Shown here: positions 1 through 6,744 of the stretch, in pieces | Layout: every line of letters begins with the position of its first letter | How positions within the stretch are numbered: position 1 is the first letter of the stretch | From: Aquincola sp. | GTDB taxonomy: Bacteria; Pseudomonadota; Gammaproteobacteria; Burkholderiales; Burkholderiaceae_C | Direction of reading: 5' to 3' | DNA length: 21,259 bases | Assembly (NCBI GenBank): GCA_029884035.1 | Contig: JAOUIM010000015.1 | Span: 1 to 21,259, forward strand | The notes under the pieces: model-generated | Seen by the model: the letters and a program-made list of their open reading frames with translations, nothing else | Told to the model about the DNA's origin: nothing | Databases searched by the model: none | Made by a program: the position numbers and the translations under genes

Positions 1-76
1 GGGGTCCGAGATCGCTCCGGGCATCGGTGCGGCGCATCGGCGCGCGAGCCTCGACGCGCTCGCGCGGTGGTCATGA
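1..76 (+). CDS. C-terminal end of a probable DUF58-domain protein (partial)
   Basis: Reading from base 2, an open frame enters from the left edge and stops with TGA at 74-76, giving 24 residues that end in LDALARWS. The run APGxGxAHRRASLDALARW resembles the C-terminus of DUF58 proteins, which commonly sit directly upstream of TgpA-type transglutaminases, often with a MoxR ATPase further upstream. The stop overlaps the ATG of the next gene as ATGA at 73-76, which is typical of translational coupling. The identification rests on a short tail plus gene context, so it is tentative; the existence of a gene ending here is more certain than its family. Confidence 0.5.
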   Translation, partial: GSEIAPGIGAAHRRASLDALARWS

Positions 77-2124
77 TCACCACCCTGCTCCCGCGCTGGC
101 CCGGCTGGACCCACCTGCCGCGCGACGCGCGCGATGTGCTGTTCCTGCTCGCGGTGATTTCCTGGACCATCGTCCCGCACTTTGCGCACCTGCCGGCCTG
201 GTGCCTCGCGCTGACCATGATCGTCATGCTGTGGCGTGCGCGCGTGGCGATGGCCAACGCGCCGCTGCCTGGCCGCTGGACGCTATGGGTCGTGCTCGCT
301 GTCGCGATCGGACTGACTTTCTGGACCTATCGCACGCTGCTCGGCAAGGATGCCGGCGTCACGCTGCTGGTGATGCTGATGGTGCTCAAGACGCTCGAGC
401 TGCGCGCCCGGCGCGATGCGCTCGTGGTCTTCTTCCTCGGCTTCTTCCTCGTGCTCACCAATTTCCTGTACGCGCAGTCGCTGGCGGTGGCCGCCGCGAT
501 GCTGGTTTCGGTGTGGGGCCTGCTCACCGCGCTGGTGCTGGCCCACATGCCGGTAGGACGCCCGGCCATCGCGCAGGCCGGCACGGTCGCCGCCAAGGCG
601 GCCCTTCTCGGCGCACCCATCATGCTGGTGCTGTTCATGCTGTTCCCGCGCATGGCGCCGCTGTGGGCCGTGCCGCAGGAGCAGCTGGCCAAATCAGGCC
701 TTTCGGGCAGTCTGCGCCTGGGCGGCGTGGCCGAATTGGCGGTGGACGACTCGATCGCGCTGCGCGCGCGCTTCACGGGCGATGGGCGGCCTGCGGCCGA
801 GACGCTCTACTGGCGCGGTCCGGCGCTGTCGCGATTCGACGGCCGTGAGTGGTCCCGGCTGGAACCCAGCGCCCTGTCCGTCACCCAGCGCTCGTCACAG
901 CTCGAAGTCAGTGGCGCGCCGATCAGCTACGAGGTGACCCTCGAACCCAGCCGCCTGCCAATGCTGCCGCTGCTCGAGGCCACGCCCGCACGCGAGGGCG
1001 ACGCACCGCAGCTGGCGTCGAGCCTGCGCGCGTTCCTGCGTCCTGACGGGCAGTGGGCCACCGAGCGCGCAATCACCGAGCGGCTGCGCTTCAGCGCCCG
1101 CGCCTATCTCGCACACCGCCAGGGTCCGTTCGAGGACGACGCGTCCCTGCGCGCCTACACCGACCTGCCCGCCGGCTACAACCCGCGCACGCTGGCCTGG
1201 GCCGCCGCGCTGCAGCGCCGACCCGATCTGGCCGACGCCACACCGGAGCGCTTCATACAGGCCGTGCTCGAACACATTCGCAGTGGCTTCACGTACACAC
1301 TCACCCCGGGCGCCTACGGCGACGACGAGGGTCGCCACGCCGTCGACGAATTCTGGATCGACCGCCGCGAGGGGTTCTGCGAGCATTTCAGCGCCGCGTT
1401 CGTGGTGATCATGCGCGCGCTCGACGTGCCTGCGCGCATCGTCACCGGGTACCAGGGCGCCGACGCCGTGACGCAGGACGGCTGGACGATCGTTCGCAAC
1501 AGCCATGCCCACGCCTGGGCCGAGGTGTGGATCGCCGGCAAAGGCTGGCTGCGCGTCGACCCCACCGCAGCAGTCGCCCCGGAGCGCATCCGGCTGTCGC
1601 AGCCGCTGCGCCCGCAGCTGGGTCTGGTGGCCGGCACGCTCAACGCGATCAACCCCGAACTGCTGGCCGAACTGCGGGGCACCTGGGAGCGCGTCAACAA
1701 CCGCTGGAATCAGTGGGTGTTGCACTACTCGCGCGACGACCAGTTGGACCTGCTGCAGCGACTGGGTTGGCGCTCTCCCGAGTGGGCCGATCTGGCCTAC
1801 CTGTTGATCACGCTGCTGTCTGGCGGCGCTTTCGCGGGCGCGGCCTGGGCCTGGTGGGACCGCCACCACCGCAGCCCGTGGGAGCGGCTGTCGGCGCGCC
1901 TGGCGCGCAAGCTCACGCTGCTGGGCGTCGACGTGTTGCCGCACGATGCCCCCCGCACGCTGGCGCGGCGCGTCCGCGAGCAGTTCGGAGCACGCGGGGA
2001 GTCGCTCGCGGCAAGCCTCGAGGCGCTCGATGCGATGCGCTACGGTCGCGCCGCACGCGACAGGCCCGACCGTGCGTGGTGGTCCGCCTTCGAGCGCGCG
2101 GCGTCGATGGTGAGCTCGCGATAA
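73..2124 (+). CDS. tgpA: TgpA-family membrane transglutaminase-like protein (DUF3488 / transglutaminase core / DUF4129)
   Basis: This 683-residue protein has three parts. The first ~200 residues hold about six or seven hydrophobic segments (DUF3488-like). A periplasmic part carries the transglutaminase core with a complete triad: Cys436 in REGFCEHF, His480 in HAHAWAEVW and Asp496 in LRVDPT. A single membrane segment lies near 571-595, followed by a short cytoplasmic DUF4129-like tail. Length is close to Pseudomonas aeruginosa TgpA, an essential inner-membrane protein whose substrate is not well defined. The ATG at 73 is chosen because it overlaps the upstream stop as ATGA; an in-frame GTG lies at 67. 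The gene sits between a probable DUF58 gene and a lytic transglycosylase, which suggests an envelope role. All catalytic residues are present, so it is probably active. Confidence 0.9.
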   Translation: MITTLLPRWPGWTHLPRDARDVLFLLAVISWTIVPHFAHLPAWCLALTMIVMLWRARVAMANAPLPGRWTLWVVLAVAIGLTFWTYRTLLGKDAGVTLLVMLMVLKTLELRARRDALVVFFLGFFLVLTNFLYAQSLAVAAAMLVSVWGLLTALVLAHMPVGRPAIAQAGTVAAKAALLGAPIMLVLFMLFPRMAPLWAVPQEQLAKSGLSGSLRLGGVAELAVDDSIALRARFTGDGRPAAETLYWRGPALSRFDGREWSRLEPSALSVTQRSSQLEVSGAPISYEVTLEPSRLPMLPLLEATPAREGDAPQLASSLRAFLRPDGQWATERAITERLRFSARAYLAHRQGPFEDDASLRAYTDLPAGYNPRTLAWAAALQRRPDLADATPERFIQAVLEHIRSGFTYTLTPGAYGDDEGRHAVDEFWIDRREGFCEHFSAAFVVIMRALDVPARIVTGYQGADAVTQDGWTIVRNSHAHAWAEVWIAGKGWLRVDPTAAVAPERIRLSQPLRPQLGLVAGTLNAINPELLAELRGTWERVNNRWNQWVLHYSRDDQLDLLQRLGWRSPEWADLAYLLITLLSGGAFAGAAWAWWDRHHRSPWERLSARLARKLTLLGVDVLPHDAPRTLARRVREQFGARGESLAASLEALDAMRYGRAARDRPDRAWWSAFERAASMVSSR

Positions 2125-2125
2125 T
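2120..2125 (+). promoter_or_regulatory. Candidate -10 hexamer just upstream of mltB
   Basis: GATAAT matches five of six positions of the sigma-70 -10 consensus and ends six bases before the mltB ATG, the distance expected if transcription began at the start codon (leaderless). No Shine-Dalgarno sequence is visible upstream of mltB, which fits. Against it, no -35 hexamer is visible at 16-18 bases and the hexamer overlaps the TAA stop of the upstream gene, so it may be coincidence. Confidence 0.25.
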
Positions 2126-2131
2126 CGACGC

Positions 2132-3253
2132 ATGAATCGTCTTCTTGCGCGCCAGCTCCGGCGCGCTGCCTGCGTGGCATGGCTGACATGCTGCGTGATC
2201 GACACCGGCCATGCTCAGACCGATGCGCGCGCCGCGGCCTCCTCGGCGCTCGGTCCGACGTCGTACGCCAATCGCGAGGATGCGCTGCGGTTCGCCGCTG
2301 AGCTGGTTGCGCGCCAGCCCGAGCTCGAGGCCAACTGGGTGCGCCATCAGATCGAGGCCGCGCAATTCGTGCCTGCGGTCGCCCGCCTGATCATGCCGCC
2401 GCCGGCGGGGACGGCAAAGGACTGGGCCGCCTATCGCGCACGCTTCCTCGAGCAGGAACGCATTGATGCCGGCGTGGCCTTCTGGAGCGCCCATGCTGCG
2501 CCCCTGCGCGAAGCCGAGGATCGCTGGGGCGTGCCGGCATCGATCGTGGTGGGAATCATCGGTGTGGAGACCTACTTCGGCCGCGTGATGGGCAGGCATC
2601 GCGTGCTCGACGCGCTGGCCACGCTGTCGTTCGACTTCCCCCCCGGTCGCAGCGACCGAGCCCCGTTTTTCCGCGCCGAACTCGAGGAGTTCCTGCTCTG
2701 GTGCGTGCGCGAAGGTCGCGACCCGCAGGCCGTGCGCGGGTCGTACGCCGGTGCGATGGGGCTGCCCCAGTTCATGCCCAGCAGCATCAACCGCTATGCG
2801 GTCGACTTCGACGGGGACGGCCACATCGACCTGACGACCAATCCGACCGACGCGATCGGCAGCGTGGCACATTACCTCGCCACATTCGGCTGGGAACGGG
2901 GGCTGCCGACGCACTTCCGCGTGCACGCACCCAACGACGCCGCCGAGCGTGCCGTGCTGCTCGGTCCCGACATCGTGCCGACCTTCACGGCCAGCGAGTT
3001 CTCACAGCGCGGCGCGGCACTCGCGCCCGAGGCGTACGACCAGGACACGCTGCTGGCGCTGGTGGAACTGCAGAACGGCAGCATGCCGCCCACCTACGTG
3101 GCCGGCACTCGCAACTTCTACGTCATCACGCGCTACAACTGGTCGAGCTATTACGCGTCGGCGGTGATCGAACTGGCCAACGCGGTAGCGCAGCGCCGCC
3201 AGGCCCCGATGCCAGGCAGCATGTCCTCGCCCTCAAAGCTCACGAACCCCTGA
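2132..3253 (+). CDS. mltB: Membrane-bound lytic murein transglycosylase B-type (SLT_2 family)
   Basis: The 373-residue product cleaves the MurNAc-GlcNAc bond of peptidoglycan, forming 1,6-anhydro-muropeptides. Residues 1 to about 28 look like a signal peptide ending GHA before QTD, with no clear lipobox, so the protein may be soluble in the periplasm despite the family name. The catalytic Glu is Glu146 in GIIGVETYFG. Other family motifs are AGAMGLPQFMPSS, an acidic FDGDGHIDL stretch, and the C-terminal YNWSSYYASAVIELA. Length is close to E. coli MltB (361). Only seven bases separate it from the transglutaminase stop, so the two genes are probably co-transcribed. It has no evident ribosome binding site; see the candidate -10 element. 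Confidence 0.93.
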   Translation: MNRLLARQLRRAACVAWLTCCVIDTGHAQTDARAAASSALGPTSYANREDALRFAAELVARQPELEANWVRHQIEAAQFVPAVARLIMPPPAGTAKDWAAYRARFLEQERIDAGVAFWSAHAAPLREAEDRWGVPASIVVGIIGVETYFGRVMGRHRVLDALATLSFDFPPGRSDRAPFFRAELEEFLLWCVREGRDPQAVRGSYAGAMGLPQFMPSSINRYAVDFDGDGHIDLTTNPTDAIGSVAHYLATFGWERGLPTHFRVHAPNDAAERAVLLGPDIVPTFTASEFSQRGAALAPEAYDQDTLLALVELQNGSMPPTYVAGTRNFYVITRYNWSSYYASAVIELANAVAQRRQAPMPGSMSSPSKLTNP

Positions 3254-3357
3254 TCGCTTGCGCGACCGCCTGCCTGGAATCGCGTTGCTGGTCGCGTTCC
3301 CGGCCCATCTGTCGACCGCGGCATGAACCGGTTGCGGTGGACGACGGCGGTGCCGCG

Positions 3358-3585
3358 TCAGCCCAGACCGGCCGTGAGTTGGCGGCACACGTTCTGCCCG
3401 GTGACCGTCAGTCGCAGCGCGCCAGCGTTCCACTCGAGCCACTGCAGAGCCACGTAGTCATCGAGATACCCGTCGGCGACTTCGGCAGCGCGACATTTCT
3501 TCAGCAGGTCCACCGTGGCGAGCAGGGAACCACGCAATGCGTCCTCCCGGGAGACGGGCTTGTTGGAGACGTTGCGTGCGGCCAT
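3358..3585 (-). CDS. Small hypothetical protein (75 residues)
   Basis: I do not recognise a named family. The frame from ATG 3585 encodes a soluble 75-residue protein with no membrane segment or signal peptide. Its C-terminal half, GYLDDYVALQWLEWNAG followed by LRLTVTGQNVCRQL, is well composed, and the GC-rich third codon positions match neighbouring genes, so I believe it is coding. An in-frame ATG at 3615 would add ten residues, but those codons are less GC-biased. Upstream of 3585 there is only a weak purine stretch (GAAAGA). The gene is convergent with mltB and divergent from the cold-shock gene. Function unknown. Confidence 0.55.
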   Translation of the reverse strand: MAARNVSNKPVSREDALRGSLLATVDLLKKCRAAEVADGYLDDYVALQWLEWNAGALRLTVTGQNVCRQLTAGLG

Positions 3586-3615
3586 GGCGTCTTTCGCGGA
3601 TTGAGCACCCACCAT

Positions 3616-3849
3616 AACAGTTCGAAGGGGACAGCGCGCGCACGATCGAGACCACCGCGCGCAAGGCTTCTCGCTCCCGTGGTGTAAGATAACGCTCGTA
3701 GACATGTTCAAGACCGTCTCTTCGCAGGTCTTGGCTGATTCCCGCCAGCGTTCCCGCAGGCAGGCCCCGGTCGAAATCCCCTCGATGAATTTCTTGGCGT
3801 CTCTGCCTGCGTCGGCATGTGCCTGCGCAGCAACCTGAAAGGAATCGAT
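3616..3849 (+). promoter_or_regulatory. Leader/promoter region of the cold-shock gene, with a possible 44-codon upstream ORF
   Basis: This 234-base stretch lies between the minus-strand small gene and csp. TAAGAT at 3685-3690 is a four-of-six -10 match without a convincing -35; if used, the csp leader would be about 150 bases, comparable to the long cspA leader of E. coli. An upstream ORF runs from ATG 3704 to TGA 3836-3838 (44 residues, Arg- and Ala-rich), stopping right at the csp ribosome binding site. No SD precedes this ORF and its codon use is not clearly coding. I see no cold-box sequence. Promoter and ORF are both weak calls. Confidence 0.3.
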
Positions 3850-4059
3850 ATGACGACACAGACCGGAACGGTGAAATGGTTCAACCAGGACAAGGGCTTC
3901 GGCTTCATCGCGCCCGATGATGGCGGCAAGGACCTGTTCGCCCACTTCAGCCAGATTCAAGGCGGGGGCTTCAAGACCCTCACCGAGAACCAGCGCGTGC
4001 AGTTCGAGACGACCCAGGGGCAAAAAGGCCCTCAGGCATCGAACATCCGCGCAGCCTGA
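3850..4059 (+). CDS. CspA-family cold-shock protein
   Basis: This 69-residue single cold-shock domain is a five-stranded OB fold that binds single-stranded RNA and DNA. RNP1 is KGFGFI at residues 15-20 and RNP2 is LFAHFS at 29-34 (VFVHFS is more usual). The N-terminal TGTVKWFNQDKGFGFI is diagnostic. The start at 3850 is set by AAAGGA about seven bases upstream and by family length; an in-frame ATG at 3817 would give an atypical N-terminal extension. CspA-type proteins act as RNA chaperones and can melt terminator hairpins. The gene is followed at once by a strong terminator and then by a protease-like gene on the same strand. Which Csp paralogue this is cannot be told. Confidence 0.95.
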   Translation: MTTQTGTVKWFNQDKGFGFIAPDDGGKDLFAHFSQIQGGGFKTLTENQRVQFETTQGQKGPQASNIRAA

Positions 4060-4092
4060 ACGCACTCGCCGGGTTCTCCCGGGCCGAGCAAG

Positions 4093-4120
4093 AAACCGCG
4101 GCACCGACCGCGGTTTTTTT
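4093..4120 (+). terminator. Rho-independent terminator after csp
   Basis: A perfect nine-base inverted repeat, AAACCGCGG at 4093-4101 and CCGCGGTTT at 4108-4116, encloses a six-base CACCGA loop and runs into seven T residues (4114-4120). The core is six G-C pairs. It is the clearest intrinsic terminator in the window. It lies only about 15 bases before the ATG of the next gene, so any transcript of that gene starting further upstream must read through it. Confidence 0.92.
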
Positions 4121-4135
4121 CTTCTTGGAGGTGCC

Positions 4136-5143
4136 ATGAACAATCTGCTGGAGGCCACCGAACGCATCTGCGAGCTCAAGGGCAATCTTGTGGCGCTCGA
4201 CGCGCTGTGCAGCGCGATGCTGCAACAGCTCGCGCCGTCGCCCCGCGCCCGCCTGAGCCGGGCATTCGGACACTGTGCGGAGGCCGCGCGAACCTCGATG
4301 TTGAATGCCGAGATCTCGGAACATTCGATCGCCGCGTTCGAGCACGACATCGGCCGGATCACTGCGTTGATCGAGTCATTGCAGAGGCAGGAACCGCCAA
4401 CGCGAGATCGCGCCGCCGTCGAAACGCTGTTGCTCGCGGTGCCCCGCGTCTCGACCTTCGAGGGACAGCGTGCACTGACCGGTGCGAGCGGTTTCTTCTT
4501 CGAGCGCGACGAGCGCCTGTACCTCGTCACCAGTCGCCACGTTTTGATCGACGAGCCGAGCCGCCACTTCCCGGACCGCATCGAGATTGAGATGCACGTC
4601 GATGAACATGACTTGTCGCGTTCGACGGTCTACTCGTTGCTGCTGTACGAACATGGCAAGGCGGCCTGGAGCCAGGCGCAGGACTCGGGTGGTGACATCG
4701 ATGTCGCGGCGATCCAGATCGAGCGCCAGATGCTGCACGGATTCTCGCCGCCCGCGTTCACACCTGATCACCTGCAGGAACCGCTTGGCGATGTGGAGAT
4801 CGGCACACCCCTGCTCGTCGTGGGTTTTCCGCTCGGTTTTCACGACGGCAAGCACCATCTACCTGTAGCGAGACAGGCCGCGATCGCTTCCTCGTTCGGT
4901 ACACGCTTCCAGGGCCAAGGGCTGTTCCTGACCGATGCGCGCACCCACCGCGGCACCAGTGGTGCGCCGGTGGTCATGCGCAGCCTCAACGCGACGCGCC
5001 AGGCCGAAGAGCTTCCATGGAAGTTGCTGGGGATCCACTCCGCTCGGATGGACATGGGCGGACGCGACCTCGTCGAGGACGAATCGCTGGGATTGAACTG
5101 CGCCTGGTATGCCGACGTGCTGTTGACGCTGACCGAAGAGTAG
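4136..5143 (+). CDS. Cytosolic trypsin-like serine protease domain protein with an unrecognised helical N-terminal region
   Basis: The 335-residue product has two parts. Residues 1 to about 82 look alpha-helical and lack any signal peptide; I do not recognise a named domain. Residues ~95-335 resemble a trypsin-like (chymotrypsin-fold) protease with the full triad: His135 in VTSRHVLID, Asp189 in GGDIDVAAI and Ser275 in HRGTSGAPVV. Without an export signal it probably acts in the cytoplasm; the substrate is unknown. The start at 4136 follows a strong GGAGGTG ribosome binding site; frames open further upstream run through csp and the terminator and are rejected. It shares strand and probably transcription with csp. 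The N-terminal region may be a separate protein in relatives, making this a fusion; that is inference. Confidence 0.8.
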   Translation: MNNLLEATERICELKGNLVALDALCSAMLQQLAPSPRARLSRAFGHCAEAARTSMLNAEISEHSIAAFEHDIGRITALIESLQRQEPPTRDRAAVETLLLAVPRVSTFEGQRALTGASGFFFERDERLYLVTSRHVLIDEPSRHFPDRIEIEMHVDEHDLSRSTVYSLLLYEHGKAAWSQAQDSGGDIDVAAIQIERQMLHGFSPPAFTPDHLQEPLGDVEIGTPLLVVGFPLGFHDGKHHLPVARQAAIASSFGTRFQGQGLFLTDARTHRGTSGAPVVMRSLNATRQAEELPWKLLGIHSARMDMGGRDLVEDESLGLNCAWYADVLLTLTEE

Positions 5144-5188
5144 CCCAGGCCGCAACGTCGGCACGGCCCGGATTGAAGCGCCAGGGCC

Positions 5189-6313
5189 CTACACCGATCG
5201 TCCGGCGAGATCGCCGGCCAGTTGCCAGCTGAGTTGCAGCGGCGCAGGAGGCGGCCCGCCGTCGAGCCATGCGGCCATGGCCAATTGCTCCGCATCACAG
5301 GCCAGGTCGTGCGCGTCGAGCCAGGCCGCGTCGTAGTAGGTCTGCGCATAGCGATCGCCGCCATCGCACAGCAGCGTCACCACGCTGCCCGGTTCGCCAC
5401 GCGCGCGCAACTGCTCGGCACAGGCTAGCGCGGCGACGAGATTCGTGCCGGTGGATCCACCGACGCGCCGACCCAGCCGGGTGGACAGTGCATGCATCGC
5501 CGCCAGCGACCAACGGTCCGGCACCTTGACCATCGCATCGATCACGCCGGGCACGAAAGATGCCTCGACGCGTGGCCTGCCGATGCCCTCGATGCGCGAG
5601 CCCTCGGCGATCGTGATCGTCGCCGGCGCGCCGCCAAAACGGTCGAAGAATACCGAGTGTTCGGCATCCGCGCCGCAAACGCGCGTGGCGTGGCGACAGA
5701 AGTGGACATAGCGGCCGAGCGTGGCCAGCGTGCCGCCGGTGCCCGCGCTGGCAACGATCCATGCCGGACAGGGGTGGCGCTCGAGGGCGAGTTGCTCGTA
5801 GATGCTCTGCCCGATGTTGTTGTTGCCGCGCCAGTCCGTCGCGCGCTCGGCGTAGGTGAACTGGTCCATGTAGTGCCCGCCCAGCTCCGTGGCCAGGCGC
5901 TGGCTCTCGTCGTAGATCGCGCGCGGGTCGCCGACCAGGTGGCATCGCCCCCCCTCGAACTCGATCGCCTCGACTTTGGCGGTCGATGTGCTGCGCGGCA
6001 TCACCGCAATGAAGGGCAGGCCCAGCATTCGCGCGAAGTAGGCTTCGCTGATTGCGGTTGATCCACTCGAGGCTTCGACCACGGTGCTGCCCTCGTGCAG
6101 CCAGCCGTTGACGAGCGCATGCAGGAACAGGCTGCGCGCCAGACGGTGCTTGAGGCTGCCGGTGGGGTGGCTCGACTCGTCCTTCAGGTACAGCGTGATG
6201 CCGCCCCAGGCGGTGCTCAAGCGGAGGTCGATCAGGTGGGTGTCGGCCGAGCGCCGGTAGTCCGCCTCGATGCGGCGCAGCGCCTCACGCATCCACGACC
6301 GGTCAGGACCCAT
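5189..6313 (-). CDS. PLP-dependent cysteine synthase-family enzyme, candidate L-cysteine desulfhydrase (Cds1-like)
   Basis: This 374-residue enzyme belongs to fold-type II PLP enzymes. The Schiff-base lysine is Lys55 in HPTGSLKHRLA, and the phosphate-binding loop is GTGGT at 191-195. The usual substrate loop TSGNTG of O-acetylserine sulfhydrylase is replaced by SSGSTA (82-87), and KDESSHPTGSLKHR resembles the Cds1 branch, whose members degrade L-cysteine to sulfide, pyruvate and ammonia. A synthase role cannot be excluded. The ATG at 6313 lies four bases after the thioesterase stop; Met8 is an alternative start. It is the last gene of the minus-strand cluster, and its stop faces the protease gene with 45 bases between them. 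Confidence 0.8.
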   Translation of the reverse strand: MGPDRSWMREALRRIEADYRRSADTHLIDLRLSTAWGGITLYLKDESSHPTGSLKHRLARSLFLHALVNGWLHEGSTVVEASSGSTAISEAYFARMLGLPFIAVMPRSTSTAKVEAIEFEGGRCHLVGDPRAIYDESQRLATELGGHYMDQFTYAERATDWRGNNNIGQSIYEQLALERHPCPAWIVASAGTGGTLATLGRYVHFCRHATRVCGADAEHSVFFDRFGGAPATITIAEGSRIEGIGRPRVEASFVPGVIDAMVKVPDRWSLAAMHALSTRLGRRVGGSTGTNLVAALACAEQLRARGEPGSVVTLLCDGGDRYAQTYYDAAWLDAHDLACDAEQLAMAAWLDGGPPPAPLQLSWQLAGDLAGRSV

Positions 6314-6317
6314 CGCC

Positions 6318-6737
6318 TCAGGTCACCAGCGCGCGCAACCAGTCGGGCAGCGGTGCCGACTTCTGCGCCTTGAAGTCGGTCCATACGGTTTTGCTGCCGC
6401 CCTCGGCGTAGATCACACCGGCATTGTCGACGCGTTCGAGCGTAATGTAAGTGTCGAAGCTGCTGCGGCCCGGGTTGGTGACGTAATGCTTGGCCAGCAC
6501 GTCGCCCGGAAACTCGAGCTGACGGATGAAATTGCAGAACGCGTTGACGATCACCGGGCCGTATCCGTTCGGGTCGGGCGGCCCACCCACCTTGAACAGC
6601 CACTCGAGGCGCGCGATCTCGAGGTAGCGAAAGTAGATCGTGTTGTTGACGTGGCCCATCGCATCCATGTCGCCCCAGCGGATCGGGATCACCACCTCGT
6701 GGGTGAGCTTCTTCTCGGCGGGTACGTGAAATCGCAT
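6318..6737 (-). CDS. Acyl-CoA thioesterase, 4HBT hotdog family
   Basis: The 139-residue single hotdog domain carries RWGDMDAMGHVNN near the N-terminus, the 4-hydroxybenzoyl-CoA thioesterase / YbgC-type signature. Asp25, the second Asp of GDMD, is the expected catalytic acid. Such enzymes hydrolyse acyl-CoA thioesters in the cytoplasm; the chain preference cannot be read from sequence. I start at ATG 6737, seven bases after the upstream yceH stop and about ten after a GGAG; an in-frame GTG at 6755, overlapping yceH, would add six residues. The gene is sandwiched between yceH and the cysteine synthase-like gene and is almost certainly in one operon with them. Confidence 0.88.
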   Translation of the reverse strand: MRFHVPAEKKLTHEVVIPIRWGDMDAMGHVNNTIYFRYLEIARLEWLFKVGGPPDPNGYGPVIVNAFCNFIRQLEFPGDVLAKHYVTNPGRSSFDTYITLERVDNAGVIYAEGGSKTVWTDFKAQKSAPLPDWLRALVT

Positions 6738-6744
6738 CGGTCGA

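Noticed and set aside
895..2205. Minus-strand frame of 436 codons opposite the transglutaminase
   Set aside because: Shadow of a gene with an intact catalytic triad; no motifs of its own.
3458..3859. Minus-strand frame through the csp leader with a helical-looking stretch (YERYLTPREREALRAVV)
   Set aside because: Codon third positions are not GC-biased as in neighbours, it overlaps the small gene out of frame and crosses into csp.
5144..5188. Terminator between the convergent protease and cysteine synthase-like genes
   Set aside because: The 45-base gap shows no convincing stem with a T-run on either strand.
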